Source of the DNA: GCA-2861595 sp035525365 | GTDB lineage: Bacteria; Actinomycetota; Acidimicrobiia; Acidimicrobiales; GCA-2861595 | Reading direction: 5' to 3' | DNA length: 64,000 bases | Assembly: GCA_035525365.1 (NCBI GenBank) | Contig: DATLEK010000090.1 | Span: 1-64,000, forward strand | The notes under the pieces: generated by a model | The model's database searches: none | Told to the model about the DNA's origin: nothing | The model's input: the letters and a program-made list of their open reading frames with translations, nothing else | Program-made: the position numbers and the translations under genes | Shown here: positions 24,477-33,386 of the stretch, piece after piece | Numbering within the stretch: the first letter of the stretch is position 1 | Layout of the letters: each line of letters opens with the position of its first letter

Positions 24477-25198
24477 CCGTTCACCGGCTTCCGGACCCGA
24501 CGACGCTGACGACTGAGCATGACTCCTCGTGGTCGGTCCCCGAGACCCCCGACCCAGCGGCGGGAGCCTCGGCCGCCGAGCGCTACCGATCCCTGGTCGT
24601 CCCCGACCCCGGCGGCGACCAAGGCAATGTTCCTCTTGGCGATCTGCTGGGGCCATTGCGACCGCTGGAGGAAACACCGGCGACGAACTGGAGGCGCGGC
24701 GCGGAGGGAGAGAAGTCCACGGCGAGCCTTCTCGCCCCCCTCCGCCACCTGGGCTGGACGGTGCTCCATGACCGTCGCCTCCCAGGCTCTCCGGCGAACC
24801 TGGACCACCTGGTCATCGGGCCTGGTGTAGTCGTCGTCGACTCCAAGGCCTACCGGGGCCGCATCAAGCTCCTCGGCGATGGGCGCCTCTGGTACGGGCG
24901 GACGTGCATGGACGAGGTTCTGAACGTCGTGCGCTGGATCGCAGATGAGGTAACCGACGTTCTCGCCGCCGAACTCGCCGCTGCCGGATGCCACGTGCAC
25001 GCCCTCCTCTGCATCCACGGCGCCCTACTCCCTCGGTCGCCGCTGCCCTTCGACGGCGTCGTGCTCAGCACGCCAGAGACACTGCTGGAATGCGTGCTCG
25101 GAACCGAGCCGGCCCTCACCGCCACCGACATCGAGAGCCTCTCATCCGCCGCAACCGGCGCCCTGATTGCCCGAAGCCTGCGCCAAACCGAATGGTGA
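24473..25198 (+). CDS. NERD domain nuclease-related protein
   Basis: A 241-residue protein with a NERD (nuclease-related) domain at about 75-190. TNWRRGAEGEKSTASLL is followed by LDHLVIGPGVVVVDSKAYRG, giving the restriction-endonuclease-like acid and the D-S-K catalytic pair. NERD proteins are presumed nucleases in DNA processing. It is the last gene of the relaxase operon, overlapping the primase gene by 4 nt. After it comes a 477-bp non-coding stretch, so this is probably the 3' end of the first transfer block. Confidence 0.8.
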   Translation: MTVHRLPDPTTLTTEHDSSWSVPETPDPAAGASAAERYRSLVVPDPGGDQGNVPLGDLLGPLRPLEETPATNWRRGAEGEKSTASLLAPLRHLGWTVLHDRRLPGSPANLDHLVIGPGVVVVDSKAYRGRIKLLGDGRLWYGRTCMDEVLNVVRWIADEVTDVLAAELAAAGCHVHALLCIHGALLPRSPLPFDGVVLSTPETLLECVLGTEPALTATDIESLSSAATGALIARSLRQTEW

Positions 25199-25675
25199 GA
25201 TGGGCGAAGCCGCTCGTCCCATGTCCGCGCCCAGCATTCGGCGTTACTGTGGGCGGCCATCGGAATCTGCCCGCTGGCGGCAAACGCCGCCCACTCAGGG
25301 CCATCTCGTCACGCACCGGTGCTGGGCGGCGGACACGGACAGCCGTGCCGGTGCCGCCCTCAAACGGCACCTCGGGGGCGCGGTTGACGGCTGCGCCCGT
25401 ACGTTCTGGGACGCGTGTTCTGGGACGCGCCCGCGATAGGCGAGCGACCCGGGGTCCCCTCAGCGCTGCTCCACCCCGATCCTCAGCCGTAACGCCCTGC
25501 GCACCGATCGGTACGTCGGATTCACAGTCCCGGACTGGTCGTCGGTTCGCTGCCACGTAGCTGCAAGGGACACTGGGCAAGGAGGCACGGCACAGCGTGT
25601 CGCACCCCTGACGACCTGCTCGTCCGGCCCGACGCCCCCGCTTCGCTGTCACACCCGGTGAGTAGCCTCTCCCCA
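25199..25675. other. non-coding spacer at the junction of transfer block and cargo
   Basis: No convincing gene is seen. It holds the second copy of a dispersed repeat (25277-25380) and, just before it, nested inverted repeats (GTGGGCGGC at 25249 with GCCGCCCAC at 25286). These may mark the junction where cargo was inserted. Confidence 0.5.
25277..25380 (+). repeat. dispersed intergenic repeat, copy 2
   Basis: Aligns to 2144-2245 in the same orientation. Shared blocks include GCCATCTCGTCACGC, GGACA/GCGACAGCC, and CGGCACCT near the right end. Both copies are in non-coding DNA at the edge of a cargo region. Confidence 0.55.
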
Positions 25676-26884
25676 ATGGATCAAGAGGTAGACGCCGATT
25701 CGTTGGAAGCCCCAAAGGCTGTCCCTGCCAAGAAGGCGGCGCCTGCCAAGAAGGCAGGGGCCAAGAAGCCAGCGGCCAAGAAGGCCGCGGCGAGCCGGGG
25801 GCCGGGCGGCAAGTCGGCAGCGAGGAAGACAGCAGCGGCAGCGACGGTCGAGCGCCCGTTCCCGCGACGGCCGCTTGAGGAGGCCATTCGTGTGCCCGTT
25901 GCCCTGAAGGAGCAGTACGGCGGCAACGCTCGGCCGCCCGATGACGTGGCTCAGGCGCTCGGTTACCCGAGCCGCTCATCAAGCAGCTTCTTCTACCAAG
26001 CTGCCGCAAGCCGGGACTTCGGCCTCACCACGGGAGGGCGTGACTCTACAGAGATCGCCCTCGACGATCGTGGCCGACGCTACGCCTACGCCGAGAGCGG
26101 CGATGTGGAAAAGGCGGTCCTGAAAGAGGCCTTCCTCTCCGTCGACACCTTCCGAACTGTGTTCGAGTACTACAAGGGCCCAGGGCTTCCGGAGAAGAAG
26201 TACCTGTCGAACGTCCTTGAGGGCCAGTTCGGCCTCCACCCAGAGGTGCATGACGAGTTCATCGACCTGTACAAGCAGAACACGGCCTTTGCTGGCCTAA
26301 CTGGAAGCGATGCGCCTGCCGGCGCCTTGGGTCCCGGCTCTCCTCCGTCGCCAGGTCTCCGTCCTGACGTCGTAACGGTCGATGAGCCGGCGGGTGACAC
26401 GAAGGGGAAGCAGAGCTGCTTCGTCATCATGCCCTTCAACGAGAAGACGCCGGAGTATCGACCCGGCTTCTTCCAGGAGGTCCTTCGGAGCATCATTGGG
26501 CCGGCCGGGAAGCAGGCCGGGTTTGCTGTGAGCACGGCGAACCGAGAGGGCAGCGACGTCATCCAGTCGACGATCGTCAATCGCCTACTGGATGACGATC
26601 TCGTGATCGCCGACCTGACCGAGCACAACCCCAACGTGCTGTTCGAGCTCGGCATGCGGATGGCCTTCGACAAGCCAATCGTCCTGATCAAGGCTAAAGG
26701 GACTGGCCCGATCTTCGACGTGGACAACATGCTCCGCGTCTTCGAGTACGAGCCTGCACTGTGGTCGTCGACAGTCGAGGCTGACGTTCCGAAGCTGGCC
26801 CAGTTCATACGAGCTTCCTGGCAGAACCGGAACGAGGAAGACAGTTACCTGCGCATCCTCAAGAGGTCGCCCGCCGGAACGTAG
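25676..26884 (+). CDS. TIR-like nucleotide hydrolase effector with histone-like tail
   Basis: About 402 residues from ATG 25676 (GTG 25658 would add six). Residues about 14-55 are a Lys/Ala/Pro-rich histone H1-like tail (PAKKAAPAKKAGAKKPAAKK). Residues about 65-220 look like a winged-helix-containing sensor region. The C-terminal domain (about 240-395) has CFVIMPFNEKTPEYR and ADLTEHNPNVLFELGMRMAF, matching TIR-like/deoxyribosyltransferase-like enzymes, in which the Glu of LFELG is catalytic. Relatives degrade NAD or nucleotides during phage infection. The basic tail suggests tethering to nucleic acid. Confidence 0.7.
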   Translation: MDQEVDADSLEAPKAVPAKKAAPAKKAGAKKPAAKKAAASRGPGGKSAARKTAAAATVERPFPRRPLEEAIRVPVALKEQYGGNARPPDDVAQALGYPSRSSSSFFYQAAASRDFGLTTGGRDSTEIALDDRGRRYAYAESGDVEKAVLKEAFLSVDTFRTVFEYYKGPGLPEKKYLSNVLEGQFGLHPEVHDEFIDLYKQNTAFAGLTGSDAPAGALGPGSPPSPGLRPDVVTVDEPAGDTKGKQSCFVIMPFNEKTPEYRPGFFQEVLRSIIGPAGKQAGFAVSTANREGSDVIQSTIVNRLLDDDLVIADLTEHNPNVLFELGMRMAFDKPIVLIKAKGTGPIFDVDNMLRVFEYEPALWSSTVEADVPKLAQFIRASWQNRNEEDSYLRILKRSPAGT

Positions 26885-27038
26885 GCAATCACATGGTGCT
26901 GCTCCCTGAGTACCCGTGCCTGTCGACATGGCGTCGATCTGCTCAAGCCCGCATCACCGCCAGTCGTTATCACAGAACCTGCGGCGGCCAAGCCCGCCAG
27001 AGGTGCCCTCCAACGCCGGCTCCGAGCGGGTCCAGGCG

Positions 27039-27058
27039 GCACCAGTGTGGACTGGTGC
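27039..27058 (+). other. perfect 8-bp hairpin
   Basis: GCACCAGT and ACTGGTGC are separated by GTGG. There is no T-tract, but it lies between the effector gene and a small membrane protein gene and could be a terminator or a recombination structure. Confidence 0.35.
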
Positions 27059-27108
27059 GGCAGTGCCGACCTCGCGGTTGACGGGGAGTCGGAGCTACGG
27101 TCGGAGAG

Positions 27109-27375
27109 GTGCCGGACTTCCAGGCCATGAGTGATGTCGAGCTCGTGCTGTGGGTACGCGGCCACGCGGGTGCGGAGGGGGCAGGAGGCTCCGCGGAGCT
27201 GACAAGGCGCAGCATCGAGATGACCAAACGGAATACCGAGGCGATCGACGAACTCCGCTCAGTCACCGAGAAGTCGGGCGATCAAGTCGTCGTCCTAACA
27301 CGGGCGTTGGTCGTCTTCACCGTCGTACTCGTTGCACTGACTCTGGCGCTACTCGTGGACGCGGTCGCAGGCTAA
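27109..27375 (+). CDS. small single-pass membrane protein (hypothetical)
   Basis: An 88-residue protein (or 82 if ATG 27127 is used). The N-terminal 55 residues are charged and helical, probably coiled coil (LTRRSIEMTKRNTEAIDELR). Residues 62-85 form one transmembrane helix (LVVFTVVLVALTLALLV). C-tail-anchored small proteins of this type are frequent next to defence genes, but no function can be stated. The GTG start has GGAGAG immediately before it, so the start is uncertain. Confidence 0.55.
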   Translation: MPDFQAMSDVELVLWVRGHAGAEGAGGSAELTRRSIEMTKRNTEAIDELRSVTEKSGDQVVVLTRALVVFTVVLVALTLALLVDAVAG

Positions 27376-27523
27376 GCCAAGGAGGAAAGCCGGGGCGGGC
27401 GGCCAACTTGCCAGAGATCCCGCCGGCTTCTCATCTGTGGGTCGCGTGCCACCGTGCAGGCCCCGCCTGTCCCCGAATGATGCCGGATCTGGACGCGTTT
27501 CGCAGGTCGGATACCGCCGCTCA

Positions 27524-28261
27524 TCAGAACCGTCCGATGAAGAAGCCGGGCGTCGGTGCGATCGGTTGATCGGCTGCGTGTGCAAGGACTACCACGCCGA
27601 GCACGTTGACTACGGCACCGCCGATTCCGGTCGCGTCGTCCAGCATGTACGAGCACTGCATCCGCAGGTCCTCGCCGTCGCCGTTGAGCGCCAAGGCGAT
27701 CTCACCGTGGTGATCTCGTTGACCGAGGACGACACCGCGGACGTGGTCGAATCGCGACGCGAACAGCTCAACTCCGTGGTCAAGGTAGGCGCACTCGAAT
27801 GCGATCTTCAGCACCGCTCGGGATAGCTCTGCGAGGTACTCCGCGGTCAGCCGCCGGCCACCTTGGCCCCGGATCTTGAACGCGACGTGCTCGTTGTTCT
27901 GCTCGAAGCTGTGAGCGATGGGCCGGAGCGGGTTCTGATCGACGAGGCGCACGCCATGCGAGTCGCCGCTCGCCACCACGTGAGCGGGCAACGGCTCGAT
28001 GCGCCCCTCGGCGAATCGCACGGTCGCAGCGTTGCCATGCTTGTTCGGTATCCCGAGCGTGGTGCGCCGCATCGCGATCGGCAGGTAGTCACAGAGCGCC
28101 TTGTCGAGCCTCGAGAGTGGGCCGTTGTTGCAGCGGTCGCAGATGATTCCTGGCGGCAACATCGCCGAGTCGGTGTTTCCGACCGTCTCGGGGAAGATGT
28201 GCTCGCGGCCTGCGAACTTGCCGTTGCTACCAAAGCAGAACAGGCACGTTCGATCGTTCAT
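27524..28261 (-). CDS. HNH endonuclease family protein
   Basis: A 245-residue protein from ATG 28261. The N-terminus carries CLFC (residues 6-9), GREHIFPETVG (18-28; the H and E of the HNH core), and IICDRCNNGPLSRLDKAL (39-56), the second CxxC of the zinc-stabilised beta-beta-alpha-metal fold. This is the standard HNH layout of the group often linked with restriction or phage-defence islands. The remaining 190 residues are a variable domain that may hold target specificity. It is convergent with the small membrane protein. Confidence 0.8.
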   Translation of the reverse strand: MNDRTCLFCFGSNGKFAGREHIFPETVGNTDSAMLPPGIICDRCNNGPLSRLDKALCDYLPIAMRRTTLGIPNKHGNAATVRFAEGRIEPLPAHVVASGDSHGVRLVDQNPLRPIAHSFEQNNEHVAFKIRGQGGRRLTAEYLAELSRAVLKIAFECAYLDHGVELFASRFDHVRGVVLGQRDHHGEIALALNGDGEDLRMQCSYMLDDATGIGGAVVNVLGVVVLAHAADQPIAPTPGFFIGRF

Positions 28262-28558
28262 CTGACAACAGTAGGACCCTGCGGTCTGTAAACCTGGCGA
28301 AATGCGGCTGCCTTCCAACCGGGTCGTCATCCCCAAAAGCGCGCCGCTGGATAGGCCCGAAACTGCCCCATACCGCCGGCTGGGTGGCGCAGCGACCGGC
28401 AACGCTTGGGACTTTCGGCACGGTCCGTGCCCCGCCCCGATGTTCTGCACGGACGTTCTGCGACAGCCGGCCAATCTCGAGCCACGCCTGAGCCGTCGAT
28501 CTGGGTGGCTTGGCCTTATCAGAGTTTGGTGATCACCGGACGAGGGCATTCCTGCCGC

Positions 28559-29380
28559 TCAGGTGGTGATGAAGTCGCGAATGATCGCGGCGACCAGGGC
28601 GGGGGCCGTCTTGTGTGCGAAGTGGCCATGCCCGTCCAGTATCCGGATCTCGGTGTTGGGGATGGCGGCCGCTGCCCGGTTCGTGCATTCGGCGAGTGCT
28701 GGGTCGGTGTCGGAGCCGGTCAGCATCAGGGTGGGCGCGCTGATCCCCTCGAACCGGCCGGCTTCATACCGCCAGCCATGCTCGACCCGACACTCGCGGG
28801 GCAGGGTGGGAGCAGAGGCGAGGGCGCTGGGCCACCGAGGGCTGGCCTTGAACGCCACGAAGTCGTCGTCGGTCATGACCCCGGTGTCGACGAACGCAGC
28901 GCGGATGGCGCGCTCGGGGTCGCCGTCGGCGACCGCCCGTTCGATCGCGTCGATCGCACCCGGTGGGTAGGTCAGGCCGAAGCTGGGTTCATAAAGGATG
29001 AGGTGGTGCACGTTGTTGGTGAGTGCAGCGCCGCCCATGGCCGGGTTGCATCCGTAGCTGTGACCCCAGAGGGCGACAGGACCGCCCCTGCGGGCCGCGG
29101 CGGCGTCGACGACCGCTGCCACGTCCTCGAATTCGCGCTCGATCGCGTAGGGCGCGGTGTCACCGCTGGCACCTGAGCCTCGGCGGTCCATCGCATACGT
29201 GGTGACGTGCGGGCATAGCTCCTGCACGAGGGGATGGAAGGTCGAATGCTCGCTTGGGCAGCCGTGGACCAGTACAACGGCGGGTCCTTCGCCGTCGACC
29301 CACACGGCCAACGGCGTTCCATCACCGGACTGGACGTCCAGGCGGCTCGTGGTCGCTTCGGGCGTGCTCGGGTCGCTCAT
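28559..29380 (-). CDS. alpha/beta hydrolase
   Basis: A 273-residue alpha/beta hydrolase. The oxyanion strand motif is VLVHGCPSE (37-45), the nucleophile elbow is GHSYG (106-110, Ser108), and the catalytic His is in DGHGHFAHKT near residue 250. ATG 29380 follows GGGGAGGG. The substrate is unknown; this branch includes esterases and epoxide or haloalkane hydrolases, but Ser in the elbow points to an esterase-type enzyme. Gene is isolated between intergenic spacers and looks like independent cargo. Confidence 0.85.
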   Translation of the reverse strand: MSDPSTPEATTSRLDVQSGDGTPLAVWVDGEGPAVVLVHGCPSEHSTFHPLVQELCPHVTTYAMDRRGSGASGDTAPYAIEREFEDVAAVVDAAAARRGGPVALWGHSYGCNPAMGGAALTNNVHHLILYEPSFGLTYPPGAIDAIERAVADGDPERAIRAAFVDTGVMTDDDFVAFKASPRWPSALASAPTLPRECRVEHGWRYEAGRFEGISAPTLMLTGSDTDPALAECTNRAAAAIPNTEIRILDGHGHFAHKTAPALVAAIIRDFITT

Positions 29381-29646
29381 GGTTCCCTCCCCGCGGGGCT
29401 CTTTCTCGGTCCCTCAGTTTGCACCGAGCGATGAGTCCGGCGCATCGGGTGTTCGCTCTGTTCGGTGTGCGGTCCACCGAACCCCTGCGACAATCGACGC
29501 TTGAACGCACGTGGCGTACCGCCAGACCGACCACTCGAGGCCGATCGCTGGGGCGGGCGGCGGGTTCGGGCGCGCCATCTCGGCACCCATCGCCGTCGAT
29601 CCGTCGCGGTCCAACGGCGAGGAGCGCCGTGCGAAGAACCCGCATC

Positions 29647-30276
29647 ATGCGCGAAGCAGCTGGCGAGCGCTTGAATGGTGGAGTGTTCGTTCAGGTCGTC
29701 CGTTGCGCAATCAGCGACGAATCCGCGATCCACGCCGCGCTCGACCGATGGGACTCTGAACTGCGTGCCAGTGCCAAAGGGTTCCTCGGCTCGACCGCCG
29801 GTGTGACGACCAAGGGTGAGTTGGTTCTCGTCGCGCGATTCGAGAGCGAAGACCTCGCTCGCCGAAACAGTGACCGGCCCGAGCAGTCAACGTGGTGGGC
29901 CGAGCTTGAGCAGGCACTGGCGGGTCCGGCTGTGTTCGCCGAGTCCTCGGAAGTCGACCTCTCAATGGGCGGCGGATCAGACGATGCAGGCTTCGTCCAA
30001 GTGTTCTGGGGTCGTGGGAACCGCGACGCCGCACGCTTGGCGCTGCTGCAAGCCGAGCCCATTCTTCGCAGGGAGCGGCCGGACATCCTTGGCGGTTTCA
30101 CCCTTTGGTTCGAGGACGACCGCTTCATCGACGTCGCGTACTTCCGTTCCGAGCGGGAGGCACGCGAGGGCGAGGCGCGGGAGTTGTCGGACGAGGGTCG
30201 CGCCGTCTTCGAGGAGTTCGGCCGTGTGCTCGCTGCCGAGGACTACGCCGATATACCCGAACCCCGGCTCCGCTGA
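29647..30276 (+). CDS. ABM-like two-domain protein (hypothetical)
   Basis: A 209-residue protein made of two related halves. Residues 12-105 (VFVQVVRCAISDESAIHAAL...) and 113-200 (GFVQVFWGRGNRDAARLALL...) both start with a VFVQV/GFVQV strand and end in an acidic helix. This is the pattern of a duplicated dimeric alpha-beta barrel domain, as in antibiotic-biosynthesis-monooxygenase-like proteins, here without cofactor-binding residues. The start ATG 29647 is plausible; a TTG start near 29674 is an alternative. Confidence 0.65.
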   Translation: MREAAGERLNGGVFVQVVRCAISDESAIHAALDRWDSELRASAKGFLGSTAGVTTKGELVLVARFESEDLARRNSDRPEQSTWWAELEQALAGPAVFAESSEVDLSMGGGSDDAGFVQVFWGRGNRDAARLALLQAEPILRRERPDILGGFTLWFEDDRFIDVAYFRSEREAREGEARELSDEGRAVFEEFGRVLAAEDYADIPEPRLR

Positions 30277-30549
30277 CGCGTGACTGGCACGCCGGCCGCT
30301 ACGCCGACGTGCCGCGTCGATCGCTGCAGGCCTTTGAACGTCGTTTGAGATTGACTTGGTCTGAACTGCCGGAACCGATTCGGCGTTCTGCTCGGGGCGA
30401 GCGGGCCCGAATGGTGTCACAGAACGCGCGGCTAGGTAGGCCGGCGCCGGTAGCACCAAACGCCGGGTGTCGGACTCCTATCAGCCTCTGGTGTAAGCGC
30501 CGCCGCCGGGGCTGCGCATGTCCTTGTCCGGCCACGGGCGCCCGCCCGT

Positions 30550-30925
30550 TCGGTCTGCGGGTCAGTCCACGAGCTTGGTCGAGCAGCCAGCTCGGCCCGA
30601 CGACCTCGGCATCGGCCGTCGGACCCGCTCGGCCAGCCCACGGTCGGCCGTGACCACGATCACCCCGCGGTGGGCTCGGCGATGGCGGCGATCGTGTCGT
30701 CACCCTCGCCGGGCGCATGCACAACCTCGACGCCGTCCACCTCGGCCTCGACGGCTCCCATCCGGGATTCGCCCTCGAGCACGAGGCCCACGGGCGGGTG
30801 CAGCCGTACCGCGCTCACTCTTGCGCGCACTCGTTCCGTGAAGCCCTCCTGTGGCACCAGGCCCATCGCGCCACCAGCCGGTTGGCCGAGACCCCGATCA
30901 CGTTCGCGGCGTCGATGACCAGCAT
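30550..30925 (-). pseudogene. NYN/PIN-like RNase pseudogene with several frameshifts
   Basis: Fragments of one protein occur in three frames in the expected order. They are MLVIDAANVIGVSANRL from ATG 30925, then MGLVPQEGFTERVRARVSAV through GVEVVHAPGEGDDTIAAIAE (30866-30660), then GVIVVTADRGLAERVRR, and finally ADAEVVGPSWLLDQA in yet another frame. Together they match an actinobacterial NYN-domain protein whose acidic residues (D in VIDAANV, D in GDDTI, D in TADRGL) form the metal site. At least three frameshifts in about 370 bp show that the gene is dead. Confidence 0.7.
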
Positions 30926-31218
30926 CCCAACAGCGTCGCGCCGTCCCACAACGCGGCTTGGGCGTGATACCCGTTGGCGAGAGTGCGAGGCGCCACCGGG
31001 TGGAGTTCGACGCGCGGTCCGATCGGCCGACGAAACGGACCGATATGTATGTGCATTCTGGGAAACCGAATGGCCCTCTTCTGCGGTCTGAGCGTTATCG
31101 AGCGTCGGCCGCCCGACACGCCGGGTATCACGCGCCGAACGCACCCGGTCCCACAGCCCAGCAACGGGTCGTCGCGCCCCGCGAATACCCCAGGTTCGGG
31201 TGCCGCCTAATGCCAATC

Positions 31219-32247
31219 TCAAAGAACTGCGTGACAACGGGCCTTGGACCGGAGCGCCGCCATGCCGCTCAGGTCTCCGGCAGCGAAGCCGGTTTGGCCG
31301 GCGGAGTTCTCGTCGTGCATGAGCTGCCTCACGTCGTCGACGTGCGATAAGCCGATGAGGTGACCGAGCTCGTGCAACAGCACGGCACGAGCGCTGCCGA
31401 ACCCGTTGTCCCGGTTGAGGATTTCCGCAAACTGCGGACCATCAAGGGTCACAGCCCCCGTCACGTACACGCTCTCCCTGTCCGACACTGGGTAGGCGGT
31501 GCTTCCGCCCAGGCCGGCTACGCGGTCGGCCAGACGCGGCGATTCCGCGGGGTCCGACCAGGCGATGAGCACCGGCGCCCACCTGTCGCCGTAGATCTCG
31601 GGCTGGAACGGACGGCGCGGGTGTACAGGCACCTCGTTTACAGGACCCTCGTACCGGAACTCGAGTCCGGCCTGCGCGCCAACCTCGGCAAGTGCCTCGG
31701 TGACCAGACGCTGTCCGGCGGGAGGCGCTGTGCGGGGATTCACGACCACCGAGATGGGGCGGCAGGGGTCGTAAGTCACTGGCACCGACGATCCCGGCTG
31801 CAGAGCCAGGAAGCCGTACGTAGCCCCGGGCGTCGTCCGGGCGGCCGGTCGTCGCAACGGAACTGTGCTCGGACCTGGGCTTGGCGTGGGTCGCAGCTCG
31901 TCCGCCGCAAGAGTCTGAATGACTGGAAAACCCGAAGCCCACAAGACGCCTTGCCCTCGGTTCGGGCCCCAGAACGCGGCATAGCTCAGGAGGGCGCCAA
32001 CAACGACGAGCGTCAGCGCCGAGCGGAACCGGCCGCTCCGGATAGCCCGAAGAGCACGACGGTTGATGCGCTGCTTCCGGCGATCGCTGCGTTTGATGAA
32101 TGCCAGGCGTTCCCGCTCGGCCCGATCGCGGTCGGTGCGTTCGCGCCGCTCGCGGGAGCTGGGCTCGCGTCTCCGTGCCCCCTTGACGAAGTCGGCGTCC
32201 AAGACGACGTTCCCGAAGGGATCCTCCTTTTCGCCCCCGGTGGCCAT
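31219..32247 (-). CDS. membrane-anchored metzincin-type zinc protease
   Basis: A 342-residue protein. A basic, charged N-terminus (1-72) precedes one transmembrane helix (about 74-92), so the C-terminal domain is extracytoplasmic. The catalytic site is HELGHLIGLSH at 292-302, the extended HExxHxxGxxH zinc motif, with QLMH (308-311) as the Met-turn. The length and the missing C-terminal additions fit a matrixin-like minimal protease. The substrate is unknown. Gene lies upstream-divergent from the HTH gene at 32413. Confidence 0.85.
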   Translation of the reverse strand: MATGGEKEDPFGNVVLDADFVKGARRREPSSRERRERTDRDRAERERLAFIKRSDRRKQRINRRALRAIRSGRFRSALTLVVVGALLSYAAFWGPNRGQGVLWASGFPVIQTLAADELRPTPSPGPSTVPLRRPAARTTPGATYGFLALQPGSSVPVTYDPCRPISVVVNPRTAPPAGQRLVTEALAEVGAQAGLEFRYEGPVNEVPVHPRRPFQPEIYGDRWAPVLIAWSDPAESPRLADRVAGLGGSTAYPVSDRESVYVTGAVTLDGPQFAEILNRDNGFGSARAVLLHELGHLIGLSHVDDVRQLMHDENSAGQTGFAAGDLSGMAALRSKARCHAVL

Positions 32248-32412
32248 AGCTCGCCGTTTAGGGTACCAAGATCTGCAGGCGGCCGCGGTGACCGCACCTT
32301 GGTTTCTCCCTCGGCCCGAGGGGTGGGCAGGTTGCGCTTACTCACAACCTGCGATATCCTTGTTGTAGGAGCCGGTCGGTATTGCCCGAGCGCCATGGAG
32401 GAGGTGAGCCCC

Positions 32413-32859
32413 GTGAGCAGTGTGTCGGATCAGCGAAAGGCAGGGGAGCAGGCCAAAGCCGTACGCGTGGCGGCGGCCGAACTCGACGGGTACCTCCGAT
32501 CGACGGCAGCCGGCCAACCGGAGGTAAAGCTCGTTCTGGCCGGTCCGGGGGGCGACCAGGTGCTCGCCGTTCCCAGAGGCGCAGTCGAACTCTTCGTGGA
32601 GATCCTCGAAGCCTTAGGCGATGGCCAGGAGCCGAGCGTCGTGCCGATGGTGAAGGAAGTCGGCACCGGTGAGGTGGCTTCACTGCTCGGCGTCTCTCGC
32701 CAGTACGTCGTTCGACTGCTTGACGATGGCCGGCTGCCTTGCCGCCGTGTCGGAAACCGCCGCCGGGTACGCCTCGGTGACGCGCTTCGCTATCTGCGCG
32801 AGGACAACCGACGCCGAGCCGACCGGCTGCGGGCGATGGCGGAGTCCGGCACGCTCTAG
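32413..32859 (+). CDS. HTH (excisionase-type) protein, antitoxin-like
   Basis: A 148-residue protein from GTG 32413, preceded by GGAGGAGGTG. Residues 10-70 are a helical/strand region; residues 84-122 (TGEVASLLGVSRQYVVRLLD then GRLPCRRVGNRRRVRLGDAL) form an HTH_17 DNA-binding domain. Proteins of this architecture usually precede a PIN-domain toxin in the same operon and serve as antitoxin. Here the PIN gene is on the opposite strand and the two stop codons overlap by 4 nt. Confidence 0.75.
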   Translation: MSSVSDQRKAGEQAKAVRVAAAELDGYLRSTAAGQPEVKLVLAGPGGDQVLAVPRGAVELFVEILEALGDGQEPSVVPMVKEVGTGEVASLLGVSRQYVVRLLDDGRLPCRRVGNRRRVRLGDALRYLREDNRRRADRLRAMAESGTL

Positions 32860-33386
32860 GCGAGAAGTGCCTTGAGGAGTTCTGCCGTCCGAGGCAACGA
32901 CGCTTCCAAGCGGTCGAGGAACAGGTCTGGGGAAGGGTGATCGGACACGATCCGGGTCGCCAGCACGGGGTTCGCGTTGATGCAGCCAAGCGCGAACTCG
33001 TCGGGATCCGTGGCCGTGATCGAGAACCGCGAGAGTTCCTTGTCGGGGAAGTCACGCAGGTTCGAGGTCACGATCGTGGTGGCCCCGGATTCGATGGCAG
33101 CGGCAACTACATGAGCATCGTCAGCGTCTGGCAGGTTGATCTGCTCTATCCAGCCTTCGTAGCCGTCCACCAACCCGTCCCGGACGAGGTCAGCTTCGTT
33201 CTTGAGCCACCGGCCCAGATCCTCAAGTGAATCGCCGTGGAGCTTGCGGGCCAGGCTGCCCGCGGTCTCTTCGAGAAGCCGACGGCTCCAACGAGCCTGG
33301 ACGATGCCGTGGACTGCGAAGCCGAGCAACAGGTAGCGGGCGTGCTTGGCGAAAAGGCAGGACGCGTCGTACACGGCGACGCCCAT
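32856..33386 (-). CDS. PIN domain ribonuclease (toxin-like)
   Basis: A 176-residue PIN protein. The acidic metal-binding residues appear at Asp7 (VAVYDASCLF), Glu39/Glu40, and Asp87-Asp90 (NLPDADDAHVVAAAIESGAT) plus TSNLRDFP (108-113). This arrangement fits VapC-like RNases. ATG 33386 begins the conserved part; an in-frame extension to 33650 has no homologous look. It is convergent with the HTH gene. The cognate partner could still be that HTH protein. Confidence 0.8.
   Translation of the reverse strand: MGVAVYDASCLFAKHARYLLLGFAVHGIVQARWSRRLLEETAGSLARKLHGDSLEDLGRWLKNEADLVRDGLVDGYEGWIEQINLPDADDAHVVAAAIESGATTIVTSNLRDFPDKELSRFSITATDPDEFALGCINANPVLATRIVSDHPSPDLFLDRLEASLPRTAELLKALLA

Noticed and set aside
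2325..29488. Identical 16-mer TCCACCGAACCCCTGC at 2325 and 29473
   Set aside because: About one such match is expected by chance in 64 kb of GC-rich DNA, and the flanks do not align.
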